The notes: generated by a model from the sequence alone, not told the origin. DNA of 64,000 nt from Sophora flavescens (GCA_030762895.1 CM061063.1:104430210-104494209); one strand, 5' to 3'; counted from the stretch's first letter, positions 51,001 through 58,510 are shown. Program-made: numbers and translations.

Positions 51001-54000
51001 TCCACACAGGTTAGAAAGTAAGAACATCCAGTAGAGGATTGAATTGGGGCAGGTCCCCACAAATCACAAACAACAAGTTCAAAGGGAAAATTATAAATGG
51101 TGTTAGAAGAATGTGCTGGGAGACGATGTGCCTTGCCCAAGCAGCATGCAGTACAAAATTCCATTGGATTTTTATGTGGAACAGGAATATTGGAAGATTT
51201 AAGCGCTTCTCTAAGTGCATCATGGTGTGGATGACCTAAGCGAGAGTGCCACAATTTATAGGAGCAATGAGTCATATCAGAAACAGAAGTATTTTTATTC
51301 ATAGTAATTGGTGGTACATGTACATCAGGAGTGGAATTTACATTGAAAGTAGAAAGTGAATTACAAGCAGGTACATTATGCATATGAGTGGTAACAGAAT
51401 TGCAGCTAGGAGAGGAAGACATGACTGAAGGAGAGATGTGATCAAACTTGTAAAGGCCATCTGGACCAACACTGCCATGAAGTAGAATTTCAGAAGAGCC
51501 CTGTGATTTGACAAGACAAAAGGAGGGGTGAAATTCAAAATAGACATGGTTATCTCGAGCAAATTGACTAACACTAATTAGATTTTTAGTAATTGAGGGA
51601 ACAAGAAGAAGATTGTGTAAGGTGAATTTGGTGTAGGGATAGTTAGGAGTGCTAAAATCCATAGAACCAACTTTGTTAATAGACAAACCTTGGCCATTGC
51701 CCAAGAAGACCTGATCAGGGTGTGCCAGAGAGGCAGTCTCAGTTATATTGGAAGGATCGGGAGTGACATGATGAGTAGCCCCAGAGTCAGGGTACCAGGG
51801 GCTGCCAAACTAAGACTCAGTACCTGTGAGATAAGCCTGTGGCTGCTGTGGTCTAGACGGTGTAGCAGAGGATTGAGCAAAGTAATGAGGCCTGGGCAAT
51901 TGTTGAGTTATTGGAAATGGAGGTCTCTGATACACAAACGGATTCCAGGTCTGATGTTGTGAAGGTCCTTGATAATATTGGTCACTGTTAGAATGTCGAT
52001 AATAGCAAATACTAGCATCATGCCCATACTTTTTGCAAATTTGGCATTGAATATTGGAGCGACCACCAGATCGTCCACCACCACGACCTCTGGTCCTGCC
52101 ACCACCATAGCGACCGCCACCACGGTTTCCGCGATAGACTTCGCCTCTGCTACCAGACTCTCCTCCAGTAACATGAGAAAAACTTTCTGGAAATTGAGAA
52201 TCTTGAAAAGAACTGTTACCAGGGGGGTTCGCAGGATGAAAGGTACCACCGAAATTGCCATTATTCGAACTTTGAGTGGAGGATTGAGTGAGATTGATAG
52301 AGATTGAGTCAGGAAGAGCATTCTTTTTGTTCTTTTCAAGGCGAGCTTCATGAGCTAGAAGAATCGATTCCAATTCATCAAGAGAAACAAATTCTGTCTT
52401 GCTGTTGATCGCGGCTACGATGGGGTCATAATCCTCAGGAAGCGCATCAAGCGCAACTTCCAAAAGATTGCGATGCGGAATGGGGTCTCCGATTGAGAGA
52501 AGCGAGTCAGAGAGAGAGCGAACATAAAGAACGAATTCCGAGACAGAGCGATTACCTTTGGACAGGTTTCGCAATTCAGAACGGAGCTTCCTAGCTTTCG
52601 TACTCAAGAGTGTGTGAAAATGCTTATGAATTTCGTCCCAAATTTGCCAAGAATGACCACAATTAACCACGCGAGGAAGAAGAGCATCAGAAATCGAAGC
52701 TAGGAGCCAAGTGGATATCAGCGCATCTTGCTGTTCCCAATTGCTGTACGCAGGGTTTTCTTCATCATTTTCTTGATCAGTATCTGTGAGGAACCTTGGC
52801 GGAATTCGAGGATCAGTGACGAATTTCTGAAGTTTGTGGCCACGAATCACTCCTTCAATCTGTTGTTTCCATTGTCGAAAGTTGCTATCATCGAGTTTTA
52901 ACGAAATTGGATGCGAGGGAGTAAATTGGGGTGCACTAGGGTTTGCAAAGGGATTGACAGAAGCCATAGCTCCAGGATCTAGAAGCTCTTTGATACCATA
53001 TTAGAAGCTCAAGAATATTGAAAGAAAGAATAGAAGGGAGATAACTTTCATTATTGAGAAAACTGAGTTCACCTTACAGTGAGCTACTGCTTTTGTATAT
53101 ATAGCAGAAACTAGACAGTTATTGCCAAGATAACAAATGAGTCAGTTGCAACTGAATAATAGAATGCACTGCTGAGCTAAACTAATAACTAACAGAATAT
53201 GCACAGCTAACAATAAACTGAAACTGAACTATCTCTAACATAACTTAGTATATTTTTCTATTTTAGAGCATTTATACGTGTATGGTACAAATTACTTAAA
53301 TTGTTTCTATAGTCTTCGATGTAGCGGCCATCCCGCTACCCGCTATAGCGTTTTGGGGGTCACCTGCTACGCTCTGCTATCCGATTGACTACATAGCTTT
53401 TTGGGGAAAACATGTTTCTACAGAAAAGTAGTCGTTGAATGTTCTTCCTTTCCTTTCCTACCAAATACACCAAAGAAGAACAAAAGCAGAGCACCGTCAC
53501 AAGATTTTTGGTTATTTTCAAGATCCAAAATATCTAAATTTAGTCACGAGAAATTGATGCAAATCTGTAGGGCAGGTCCTAGACTCTGCAAAGATCTCAA
53601 ATAGCCTATTCCAAAGAGACTTTGCTGCCAAACAATGCATAAAAAGATGATGCCCAAATTCTAAATCTGACCCACACATAATATACATATTAGGAGACAA
53701 AGCAATAAGAGATCTGCGCTTCTGGAGCATGTCTTCAGTGTTAATCCTGGTAAGAACATGGATCCAGACAAGAGCTTTGACCTTTGAGGGAGCATTTCAT
53801 CTTCCAGATGGGTTTGTCAAGATATCGATCTCTTGCTAAAATAAATGTAACATTAAAGGAGATGAAGAAAATACAAGGAATCAAGAGTCCTAGTTTTTGA
53901 ATTAGGAACGGAAGAAAGATGAAGAAAGTCAATTAAAATAAAATAGATATAGATTTTACATCACAGTTAAACTGAAAATAAGAGTCAATTAAACTCCTGC

Positions 54001-56621
54001 ATCAGAGTTTCTCCTTTGTTACAGGTGGGAACAATGCTCAATTGTTTAATGAGTCTAATTTTACATGTTAATTTGATCTATATCTTTGTTAAGGTTAAGG
54101 AATTTCACATCTTAAGATCAATGCTTTTATTGAAGTTGAAGGATTCATAAATGTTTGCTCATATTTATGTCTTTGTTGTGTAAATCAATTCTTGTTCCCA
54201 GATTTTTGCAGTTTACAGGTTGCCAATATTTTTGTAATCTCAATTTTTTTGTGAAACCTTAATTATAGGGAAACTTTTGAACTGAAATCCCTTTTTCTTG
54301 GATAATAAATTTGTGTTTTAACCAACGTCAACAATGATCAAGTCTTATCCCACTAGGTGGGGTGGGCTACATGGTCCAGTGACACCATTGGGCTCTATCA
54401 GGTACTCAGAGCAACATGGAGGGCTTTAGTCTTTGGAATATTCTTCTGTCTTTTATGTTTCATTCTAGTTATCTTTGGAGGATAAGATATTCCTTGTATT
54501 TGTATTTGTGCAGTAAAAGGTACCAAATTTGTGTTATTTCTGTCAAACTGCAGGTGCTGTTGTCTCTGAATGGAATTAAAAATGACAATACTCGGCTCTT
54601 ATCCAAAGCAGAGTTAGCTATACTTTGGCAATTACTCAAAACATCTCTTTTATGGCAAATAAGCTCAAACAATAATGGTAACTATTCGGTTTGATTTTAT
54701 CTGCAGATATGTTTTTGCAGACAATAAGAAAGTTATGTGGGATATTACTATTTTTGATGTTGCCATTGTTCTTCCTTGGAGAAATACAGTGTCAGAGTAT
54801 TGCAACCTGGTAACTCCTATGTTTCCCAACTATATGTTGGATTGTTATCCATAATTGTTGGATGACCTCAATGGACAAACTAGTTTTACTGCAAAATAAA
54901 AAGTTATGGCACCTTTTCTTGCATTGTGAGACAGCTACTTTACCTTTTTGTGGGCAAACATCTTATATTCTTGAGTTTTTACCCGTTTTTATTATATCTG
55001 GTTTTTTCTTTCTTTGAGGCTTTCTTATCTTTAACTTAATTATGTCTTTGCTCTTGATTTTAATAATTTATCTCTCTTCGATGGAAAAAGATGTTGTGCG
55101 ATTAGCAATGTATCACATAGCTGGCCTAAAGAGTGCCTGCTTGAAAGCCTATCGCAAATGAACTAATTTTGATTTTTACTCCAACATCAAGGGGTTTGGT
55201 GGATTCAGGTGATCACATGACGTGGATGTGATGTGGATGTTTGCTGAATAAAGAGTATTTTTTCTACACATTTAACAAAGTTCATGGGTGACCTTTTTTC
55301 AAAACTCGGATGTAACTTGCACATCAGCCAAAATTTAAGTCCCCCCCCTGATTTGAATAATGTATGTTTAGGTTTTAATTTGAGTAATTTTTGCTTCTTT
55401 CTGTGCTTCCTAAACATGCCAGTCACGCTTAGCATAGGGATAAATCTCTTACTGTAGTTCAATTAACTTATAGGGTTTCAAGAACAGCTTTGTCTTCTGG
55501 TTTTTATTTGTTATAACTTGTTTTGACTTGCCACTAAAGCTTGCCATTTAGGCAGAAATATTGTTTGCCCACACTCTTGTGGTTGGCTCCTTCAATCTTT
55601 CATGTTTCAAAAGATTATTTTTGGAAGCTGTCATGGAGAAAGCATTATGTGGTGTTTGAGATCTGGTTACTGGCTTTAGTATTTACTTATTTATTCCCCT
55701 CACTCCATTGAAAATTTTGTCCTTAGCAATTAGCATGTCTATATTACACTCTGCTTATTTATTGTTTTCCCTTTTTATGTTTCTTATTCCTGTTATTTTT
55801 CCACAGGTAATGAAGTCAAGGTCTTTATGCTTTAAGTCCGCAATCAGTCTTGCCTCTTTCTCTTCAGTAGTTGAGGAGCAATCGTACTTTGTGAAGAACT
55901 TGTTAAAATCAATATCTGCATCTGGGATTTGTTTAGGCATCCAACTTCAGGATCTATATCATTATTTTGATGTTAAACTAAATGATTTTATGGTCAGACT
56001 CTAAATCCAAATAATTTTTTTTTTTTATGTTTGATTTATATACTTGTTTTCTTTCCTTCTAATTAGGGTAACTATTGGATATTCTTTTCTTTTCTGCAGA
56101 TCACCTTAATGAATTCTGATCAGTCACAAAAGATTTCCATTCTTGAGAAATTTAGCGCTTCTTTCTTCTTGGCATTTTGTATGATCCCTGATGAGTCCAT
56201 TTTGAAGCAAATGGAGGTGATTAGCATATTATATATAAATTTAACTAACATGATCATACATTGTGCATACACACAAATGCGTCTCCCATCGAAAGTGTAA
56301 TTTCCACACTCTCTTGATTCCAGATACTTCATAATTTCAGGTTGAAGTACTCATTGAATCACTTAAAGCACACTTCTCTCCTTCAATTTATGGCGCATTC
56401 ATAGAATTGATCACTCATCTGCGGACGATGCATTTAAAGGGTGAATCTGAAATCTTGCACTGTCCTGATCTTCAAGATATGGCTTCGGTCGTGCCAACAT
56501 CTTCTACCTTTGGTATATCCATAATTTCAAAACTTGGTTCAATTGATCTAGAAGTGGACCTTGAAAACAGTGAGGACAGCAGCTCAGTGCTCATGGTTTC
56601 CTTACAAGAAATGGACATACG
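18656..56621 (+). CDS. VPS13: VPS13-like lipid-transfer protein, 5' part (gene continues past window)
   Basis: Coding exons: 18656-18746, 19319-19396, 19982-20091, 20303-20396, 26476-26519, 27149-27217, 28435-28493, 29039-29246, 29938-30006, 30129-30208, 31370-31519, 34710-34773, 34955-35056, 35182-35373, 39684-39811, 40090-40240, 46343-46438, 46589-46690, 54554-54612, 54707-54809, 55807-55992, 56100-56216 and 56341-56621. All introns are GT-AG and all phases agree, giving 877 codons with no stop. Residues 1-139 form the chorein N-terminal domain (starts MFEGLVHQLLLGYLGRYFKD, later GRVGRLSIKIPWKK). The rest is the VPS13 N-terminal region (GRFRPWH, DDDVLQDLEQMEKES, SRGWLNWLSRGMLG). VPS13 proteins are rod-shaped bridges with a hydrophobic groove that move lipids between organelle membranes. 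Plant homologues run to several thousand residues, so most of the gene lies outside. It resembles the plant group with MFEGLV-type N-termini rather than the SHRUBBY type (from memory). The long introns carry the transposons listed below. Confidence 0.92.
20397..21194 (+). other. VPS13 intron 5, part left of copia A
   Basis: Native intron DNA before the retrotransposon. It has AT-rich low-complexity sequence and no recognised gene. With the 5.1-kb insertion the intron spans 20397-26475. Confidence 0.6.
21195..21417 (-). repeat. 3' LTR of copia A
   Basis: 223 bp, bounded on the left by target duplication GGATA and on the right by the C-rich complement of the polypurine tract. Confidence 0.9.
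21432..26059 (-). pseudogene. gag-pol of copia A, broken by two stops and a frameshift
   Basis: Gag starts near 26059 (MAEAPPPPPPPARAV). Two in-frame TGA codons interrupt it, near 25742 and 25667; the second looks like CGA to TGA. A one-base loss in the Gly/Arg-rich stretch near 25190 shifts the frame just before the zinc knuckle CHLCFKHGHDVFNC (CX2CX4HX4C). The remaining 1233-codon frame (25133-21432) is fully open and carries, in order: protease DSGATHH, integrase HHCC and DDE (LWGPAP, WGGEF, HHQNGSVERKH), reverse transcriptase (LDVNNAFLNG, YVDDIIITG) and RNase H (CDADWAADPDDRRS, SSMEAEYR). The domain order is that of Ty1-copia. The long open pol with near-identical LTRs says the insertion is young. 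The broken gag means it cannot move alone. Confidence 0.9.
26086..26313 (-). repeat. 5' LTR of copia A
   Basis: 228 bp. It carries an extra ATACAAG relative to the other LTR and is followed on the minus strand by the primer-binding site at about 26073-26085. Confidence 0.9.
27308..28382 (+). mobile_element. Small LTR element (TRIM-like) with gypsy-type gag remnant
   Basis: In VPS13 intron 7. The left LTR (27308-27596) begins TGTTAGGCGC. The right LTR (about 28076-28382) ends GCCTAACA, giving inverted termini. A perfect 5-bp target duplication ATTTT occurs at 27303-27307 and 28383-28387. The LTRs share 'ggatagttagattagtggtggttgag', '.gcaacccttggaagg.gattct' and 'tgtaattcttgct'. The right LTR also carries an internal duplication of 'gttagattagtggtggttga'. 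The internal region is only about 480 bp. The bases after the left LTR do not look like the usual initiator-Met primer site. Confidence 0.8.
27566..27830 (+). pseudogene. Ty3-gypsy gag remnant in the TRIM-like element
   Basis: The frame crosses the LTR/internal border. It contains WMKNVELPSCNG followed by VGWMVRAEKF, a decayed copy of the motif 'ELP.F.G.DP.GWI.RAE' seen at the start of the retrotransposon gag domain in plant Ty3-gypsy elements. A frame change after 27805 continues as EFQQM-like sequence. No other domain remains. Confidence 0.55.
28494..29038 (+). other. VPS13 intron 8, nothing further recognised
   Basis: AT-rich intron DNA with no transposon boundary or gene that I can identify. 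Confidence 0.5.
29318..29632. mobile_element. Mutator-type MITE (315 bp)
   Basis: In VPS13 intron 9. A perfect 9-bp direct repeat TTTTAGTTA flanks the element (29309-29317 and 29633-29641). The TIRs span more than 100 bp and include 'acaacaatcgaca.ctggtta' and 'gttgaacttggttaat.ggtac' on the left and their complements on the right. There is no coding capacity. It is related to the element at about 37.4 kb. Confidence 0.85.
30209..31369 (+). other. VPS13 intron 11, AT-rich
   Basis: About 1.16 kb without recognised gene or element. A poly-T tract at about 30570 and short open frames are low complexity. Confidence 0.5.
32057..32440 (+). pseudogene. Ty1-copia gag relic in VPS13 intron 12
   Basis: Starts with ITEKLDKKNFVLWQQ, the N-terminal motif of copia gag proteins, and continues across several frameshifts and stops with recognisable pieces (VPRDTSLVLE, SRVLGCLNSYELWDKL-like sequence at about 32300-32345). 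It ends shortly before the LTR element at 32544. No protease or pol is present, so it is a truncated old insertion. Confidence 0.7.
32544..34400 (+). mobile_element. Large non-autonomous LTR element (1.86 kb)
   Basis: In VPS13 intron 12. LTRs at 32544-32809 and 34136-34400, with TGTTAGAATA... / ...CTTCAACA ends. A perfect 5-bp target duplication CTCTA occurs at 32539-32543 and 34401-34405. The primer-binding site TGGTATCAGAG begins at 32810 directly after the 5' LTR, as in copia-type elements. The polypurine tract 'gcttgaggggaag' precedes the 3' LTR. The LTRs differ at about 15-20 positions, so the insertion is older than A, B and C. A TATA-like 'cctataaatagggg' lies within each LTR. Confidence 0.9.
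32810..34135 (+). other. Internal region of the non-autonomous LTR element
   Basis: 1.3 kb with no gag or pol motif. The 5' part (32900-33180) is GC- and CT-rich with long chance frames. A degenerate repeat 'cccagatg.actgg' recurs at about 33475-33600. It is typical of a deletion derivative that depends on another element's proteins. Confidence 0.6.
35640..35945 (+). pseudogene. LINE 3'-end remnant
   Basis: In VPS13 intron 15. One frame reads RFVYAALWCFRRNGRIFNDS and then EFIWDRVTLLAPL and WFRHAEGLACFVA before a stop. That is the pattern of the extreme C-terminus of plant L1-type LINE polyproteins, after the zinc-binding RVT domain. It is followed by 'gcttgtcctcttgctttgta' style 3' untranslated sequence. 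The remainder of the LINE is absent. Confidence 0.55.
35946..37369 (+). other. VPS13 intron 15, unclassified middle part
   Basis: Contains 'aaggcac' and 'gcacaagg' motifs repeated around 36360-36490 and 36890-36960 that look like the debris of an old repeat. Open frames here show no domain. Confidence 0.4.
37370..37795. mobile_element. MITE related to the 29.3-kb Mutator-type MITE
   Basis: The ends are inverted repeats: left 'atgttatttgaacaac' and 'cgggacaactttcgac', right (other strand) 'atgatatttgtacaact' and 'tgggacaacttctcgat'. The interior repeats 'cattaaccaagttcaac' and 'cattaaccacaattttgaac' several times, the same motifs as in the 29.3-kb element. Borders are approximate and no certain target duplication was found. 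It abuts a copia reverse transcriptase fragment. Confidence 0.65.
37796..38327 (+). pseudogene. Ty1-copia RT/RNase H fragment
   Basis: Begins in mid-domain at SQTKYVRDLLVKA (the end of the RT connection region) and continues through VVGALQYAT, EEHWKAVK-like sequence and DVDWAADLDDRRSTSGS. One nonsense codon follows CVYF (38212), then SSTEAEYRSLAS to about 38320. The sequence then switches abruptly to a minus-strand gag fragment. It lacks the RNase H C-terminus and any 3' LTR on this side. Confidence 0.8.
38328..39330 (-). pseudogene. Ty1-copia gag fragment in opposite orientation
   Basis: Gag starts at 39330 (MASASDNGDPPPPPPPP). It shifts frame near 39180, then runs through PRVPPHYLSKDDR, LFIWLLNSISDS and ISEHLLRIKAIVDSL to a stop at 38676, with Gly/Arg-rich and CX2C...H...C zinc-knuckle traces at 38390-38500. 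It is head-to-head with the RT fragment above. The two halves belong to the same broad family as copia A but cannot be one colinear element as they stand. Confidence 0.8.
39358..39551 (-). repeat. 5' LTR of the gag fragment (truncated element)
   Basis: On the minus strand it runs TGTTTAGAGTATATG ... TTGTAATA and is followed by TGGTATCAAGAAC, the primer-binding site, just before gag. It is about 194 bp. It matches the TGTTAGAG/TATTAGAG...TAATA LTR group seen in A, C, D and F. Confidence 0.7.
40270..40510 (-). pseudogene. LINE 3'-end remnant
   Basis: In VPS13 intron 17. The minus strand shows 'catggtctctttagaggaatctttttgtcaggcatgcaggtgattgcc', related to the tail at 46.9 kb and in the same sense to the 35.6-kb tail (motif R/M.H.(E/Q)GL/VIA). 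It is heavily decayed, and no RT is left. Confidence 0.4.
40924..41164 (+). repeat. 5' LTR of copia B
   Basis: 241 bp. It has an internal duplication of its own first 17 bp and four GGACGGT motifs, and 'cttagtatagac' and 'tcaagtatatatatatcttg' in the promoter-like middle. Confidence 0.9.
41547..44867 (+). pseudogene. pol of copia B: protease to RNase H, broken, no gag
   Basis: The first start codon able to lead into pol is 41547 (MAEKKSLSPC). The protease motif WILDSGASDHLAGN follows only about 70 codons later, and no capsid or zinc-knuckle sequence is present between the primer site and protease. Then integrase (HHRLGHPSLEKLK, CESCQLGKH, HSDVWGPS, RSDNAKEY, PQQNGVAERKH), reverse transcriptase (CRWVFTVK, LDIKNAFLHGDLEEE, YVDDIVITGDD) and RNase H (YTDADWAGDASDRRSTS, SSTEAEYRAMA, HFIREKI, DMMTKSL). 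Lesions seen: TAG for Trp at 42393, a frameshift near 43010, TGA for Arg at 43520, and a frameshift near 44255. The element must have been moved, if at all recently, by proteins from another copy. Confidence 0.88.
44878..45116 (+). repeat. 3' LTR of copia B
   Basis: 239 bp, equal to the 5' LTR apart from a 2-bp length change and adjacent substitutions near 45031. Confidence 0.9.
45117..46342 (+). other. VPS13 intron 17, part right of copia B
   Basis: T-rich native intron with no recognised gene. Chance frames at 45312-45500 and 45971-46192 are low complexity. Confidence 0.5.
46925..47150 (-). pseudogene. LINE 3'-end remnant
   Basis: In VPS13 intron 19. The minus strand reads 'ctgctcatggctttttggcggtg' then 'ttagacatgcagagggattgg' and 'ttgtgtggctttgccac', parallel to the sense tail at 35.78-35.86 kb (RHAEGLACFVA.LCH). 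It has an A-rich end on the plus-strand left side, consistent with an old LINE 3' end. Confidence 0.45.
47160..47700. repeat. LTR-like repeat debris
   Basis: 'ggttgcaaccatcacctaagagggcggtgaattg' at about 47170-47205 and 'ttattctggttcgatcaatcacca' at 47339 resemble a motif common in plant LTRs ('aagagggggtgaat' with 'ggttcga'). No second LTR or internal domain was found, so a solo LTR is possible but unproved. Confidence 0.3.
48036..48068. repeat. (AT)n microsatellite
   Basis: About sixteen AT dinucleotides just left of copia C. Confidence 0.9.
48154..48395 (-). repeat. 3' LTR of copia C
   Basis: 242 bp; four substitutions relative to its partner at 52999-53240. Contains 'tatatatagc' as a likely promoter element. 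Confidence 0.9.
48411..51809 (-). pseudogene. pol of copia C, decayed RT and RNase H
   Basis: Protease (WYPDSGATHH, just after the TAG) and integrase (LWHSRLGHPHHDAL, CTACCLGKAHRLP, DLWGPAP, WGGEF, HHQNGLEERKH) are open down to 49725. Then frameshifts at about 49735, 49690, 49550 and 49490 break the reverse transcriptase. The catalytic YVDDILVTGN survives in the 49484-48756 frame. RNase H is present (CDADWASDPDDRRPTSG), with another break near 48750 and a Glu-to-Asp/stop region before the final HMELDIFFVREKV. The decay is concentrated in RT to RNase H while the LTRs are almost identical. Confidence 0.85.
51810..52967 (-). pseudogene. gag of copia C, open (385 codons)
   Basis: Starts MASVNPFANPSAPQF. 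It holds the copia gag fold region (LKLDDSNFRQWKQQIEGVI, WEQQDALISTWLLASISD, LRSELRNLSKGNRSVSEF), a Gly/Arg-rich linker and an intact zinc knuckle CQICKKYGHDASIC (CX2CX4HX4C). A TAG stop ends it at 51810, after GTES, four codons before the protease region continues in the same frame. Some copia elements separate gag and pol translation, but the frame and decay downstream suggest a mutation here. Confidence 0.85.
52999..53240 (-). repeat. 5' LTR of copia C
   Basis: 242 bp, bordered on the right by TAACT and on the left by the primer-binding site. Confidence 0.9.
53410..53860 (-). pseudogene. LINE zinc-binding RVT remnant
   Basis: In VPS13 intron 19. The minus strand encodes PIWKMKC, then MLQKRRSLIALSPN, CGSDLEFGHHLFMHCLAAKSLW and, after shifts, a trace like VLLWCIW. 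These are the diagnostic pieces of the zf-RVT domain that follows reverse transcriptase in plant L1-type LINEs (C..D.E...HLF.HC). No reverse transcriptase core remains. Confidence 0.75.
53861..54553 (+). other. VPS13 intron 19, native 3' part
   Basis: AT-rich intron running to the acceptor before 54554. Nothing else recognised. Confidence 0.5.
54810..55806 (+). other. VPS13 intron 21
   Basis: 997-bp T-rich intron without a recognised element. The flanking exons join in phase (CNL to VMKSRSL). Confidence 0.55.
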
Positions 56622-56856
56622 GTATATTCGCCATTATCTTGTCCACCTGTTCCTATAGCCACTATTATTTACATTACGAACTTCAACTGCTGTGTTATAG
56701 AAAATAGAATCACTCTTCATATCCTTCTTACCTTTATTTAAGTTGTGATAATTGAAGTTTCCATTCTAATGGGTTAAGGATGGGTGCTGATAATTCTAGG
56801 TTGTTCCATAGATAGAGTGACTACGGGAAGAAGACTTGTGTTAAGGAGATGGTGCT

Positions 56857-57806
56857 TATTAGAATTAGAGAGAAAGTGAAATAGAAACTGAATCTGAATG
56901 AATAGAATGTGTTTTCTGAGTGTGTACAAGATGCTCATCAGTTTATATACTGATTGCTAGGTGGTTACAATTATAACAGAAAACAGTAAGGTAACCAACT
57001 AATACAAGGCCAATGGGCCTACGCAATACGTTCTCAAGCCCAAAATACAAACAGAAACTTATCTCTAATATCCCCCCTACAAACTCAGGGTGGATGAGCA
57101 AGAGAGAGCTTCTCAAACACTCTTGAGTTTGTCTCTAAGAGTAGTGAACCGAACTGCAGAGAAGAGCTTGGTGAGAAAATCTGCCCATTGGTCATGAGCT
57201 GGAACATGTGACACTATGAGACTGTGATTCAGCACCTTTTCTCGAACAAAGATGTCAAGTTCCATATGTTTGGTGCAAGAGTGAAGCATCGGATTGTGTG
57301 CAAGTGAAACTGTGCTGAGATCGTCACACAGAATCTTGGGAGTCTGAATGCTGATCTTCAATTCTGCTAGCAGAGACTGGATCCATAGTATTTCAGCAGA
57401 AAGATTGGCCAAACTCCTGTACTCAGCCTCTGCGCTGGACCTAGCCACCAAGGTTTGTTTCTTGGACCACCGTGAGATGAGATTTGGGCCAAGATACACA
57501 CAGGCACCTGAGGTGGAACGTCTATTGTCTGGTTTCGAGGCCCATAGGCATCACAAAACCCAATCAGAGATAGAGGCTGTTGTAATGGGGCAGGTTGTAT
57601 TAGAAGGCTGTGATGAATGGTACCTTTAAGATATGTGAGAATTTGTTTAACAGTCGTCCAATGATCCTCGAGAGGCGAGATAGAAATTAGAAACTGGCAT
57701 ACCTTGTTCACAGAATAAGAGATCCCAGGTCTAGTGAGTGTGGCATATTGCAGTGCCCCAACAGTAGATCGAAAGATGGATGGATCAGGAACATAATCAG
57801 AATCCA
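56857..57806 (-). mobile_element. Ty1-copia element D, 3' fragment (LTR plus RT/RNase H end)
   Basis: In the last partial intron of VPS13. The 3' LTR lies at 56857-57070 (214 bp, TATTAG...CTCTAATA on the plus strand), then a polypurine tract and the RNase H end. The minus strand reads from DSDYVPDPSIFRSTVGALQYAT (57807) through LANLSAEILWIQSLL and HMELDIFVREKVLNHSL, with at least two frameshifts. The 5' remainder is absent: at 57806 the sequence switches to a plus-strand fragment of a different copia lineage. Confidence 0.8.
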
Positions 57807-58095
57807 TATGAGATTGTTTTGTGATAACAAGGGGTTTGAGTTGTTATGGATGAAAATTGTTTTTGATGACCTTAGAATAAAGTATGACACTCCTATGAGA
57901 TTGTTTTGTGATAACAAGCATATAGAGATAGATCGACACATTATCAAGGAAAAGCTAGACAATGGTCTTGTCAAAACAGTGTATGTCCCTTCGAAACATC
58001 AATGCAGACGTGTTGACTAAAGGACTTCCCACAACACACTTTGAGGATCTTACTATCAAGATGGGAATGATTAATATCCATTCACCAACTTGAGG
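57807..58095 (+). pseudogene. Ty1-copia fragment E, RNase H C-terminus
   Basis: Reads MRLFCDNKG, FELLWMKIVFDDLRIKYDTP, a second MRLFCDNK, then HIEIDRHIIKEKLDNGLVKTV and, after a frameshift near 58005, LTKG-like sequence to IHSPT and a stop at about 58093. It is the same lineage as element G (its RNase H ends IHSPA). MRLFCDNK is present twice because a 25-bp stretch is repeated at 57807-57831 and 57894-57918. The Ala/Asn-rich piece normally between DNK and HIEID is missing. A stretch of LTR-like sequence without a clear end follows. Confidence 0.75.
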
Positions 58096-58280
58096 GGAGT
58101 ATTGAGAATCATTGTGGATTTATTTACCTTTATTGTACAGATTCTTGCTTATTTAACTTTTTAATTATTGATAGAGTACATTAGAGTTCACAGTAAGGAG
58201 ATACAGTGTCACACACTGTATCCCTTACTCTAGTCAGGTAGGAAAGTTGAAACTGATTAACCGAATCAGTTATCAGCCTC
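58096..58280. other. LTR-like debris between fragments E and F
   Basis: It follows the 'gaggggag' tract after fragment E and probably begins that element's 3' LTR (TTGAGAATCATTGTGG), truncated by the insertion of F or a deletion. 'gtcacacactgtatccctta' forms a short inverted repeat with 'taaggagatacagtg'. Confidence 0.4.
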
Positions 58281-58510
58281 TATTAGAGTATACATATTTG
58301 TACACTCATAACTGAATAAGCTGAGTCAGCTATATTCAGTTATGACAGTTATATTCTAGACTAGCTGTAAGGACTAACAGTAGGAAGCTACCCAAAGGCT
58401 ATATAAAGCCTCTCCTTGTATTTAGTTACTCATTCTGTCAATAACAGAAATACAGTTATCAAAATTCTCTCTTCTCTCTATGCTTTCATTCTATTCAATC
58501 GTTCTTAATA
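58281..58510 (+). repeat. 5' LTR of copia F
   Basis: 230 bp; the left border is inferred from the TATTAGAG start shared with A and D. TATA-like box at about 58398-58411. Confidence 0.7.

Larger units (their letters stand above)
48154..53240 (-). mobile_element. Ty1-copia LTR retrotransposon C (5.1 kb)
   Basis: In VPS13 intron 19, antisense to the gene. LTRs at 48154-48395 and 52999-53240, both 242 bp, differ at four positions by my count. A perfect target duplication TAACT occurs at 48149-48153 and 53241-53245. Read on the minus strand the LTR runs TGTTAGAG...CTAATA, with the primer site TGGTATCAAAGAGC after the 5' LTR and a polypurine tract next to the 3' LTR (about 48396-48415). It has the same layout and size as copia A. 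Confidence 0.93.

Noticed and set aside
52303..52320. A host gene on the plus strand at 51969-52307
   Set aside because: It is the complement of the gag Gly/Arg-rich region of copia C.
54554..54694. Long version of the VPS13 exon reading on to the stop at 54692
   Set aside because: Reading through would end the protein. Using the GT at 54613 gives SKA-E-YVFADNKK and keeps the family frame, so the longer frame is intron sequence.
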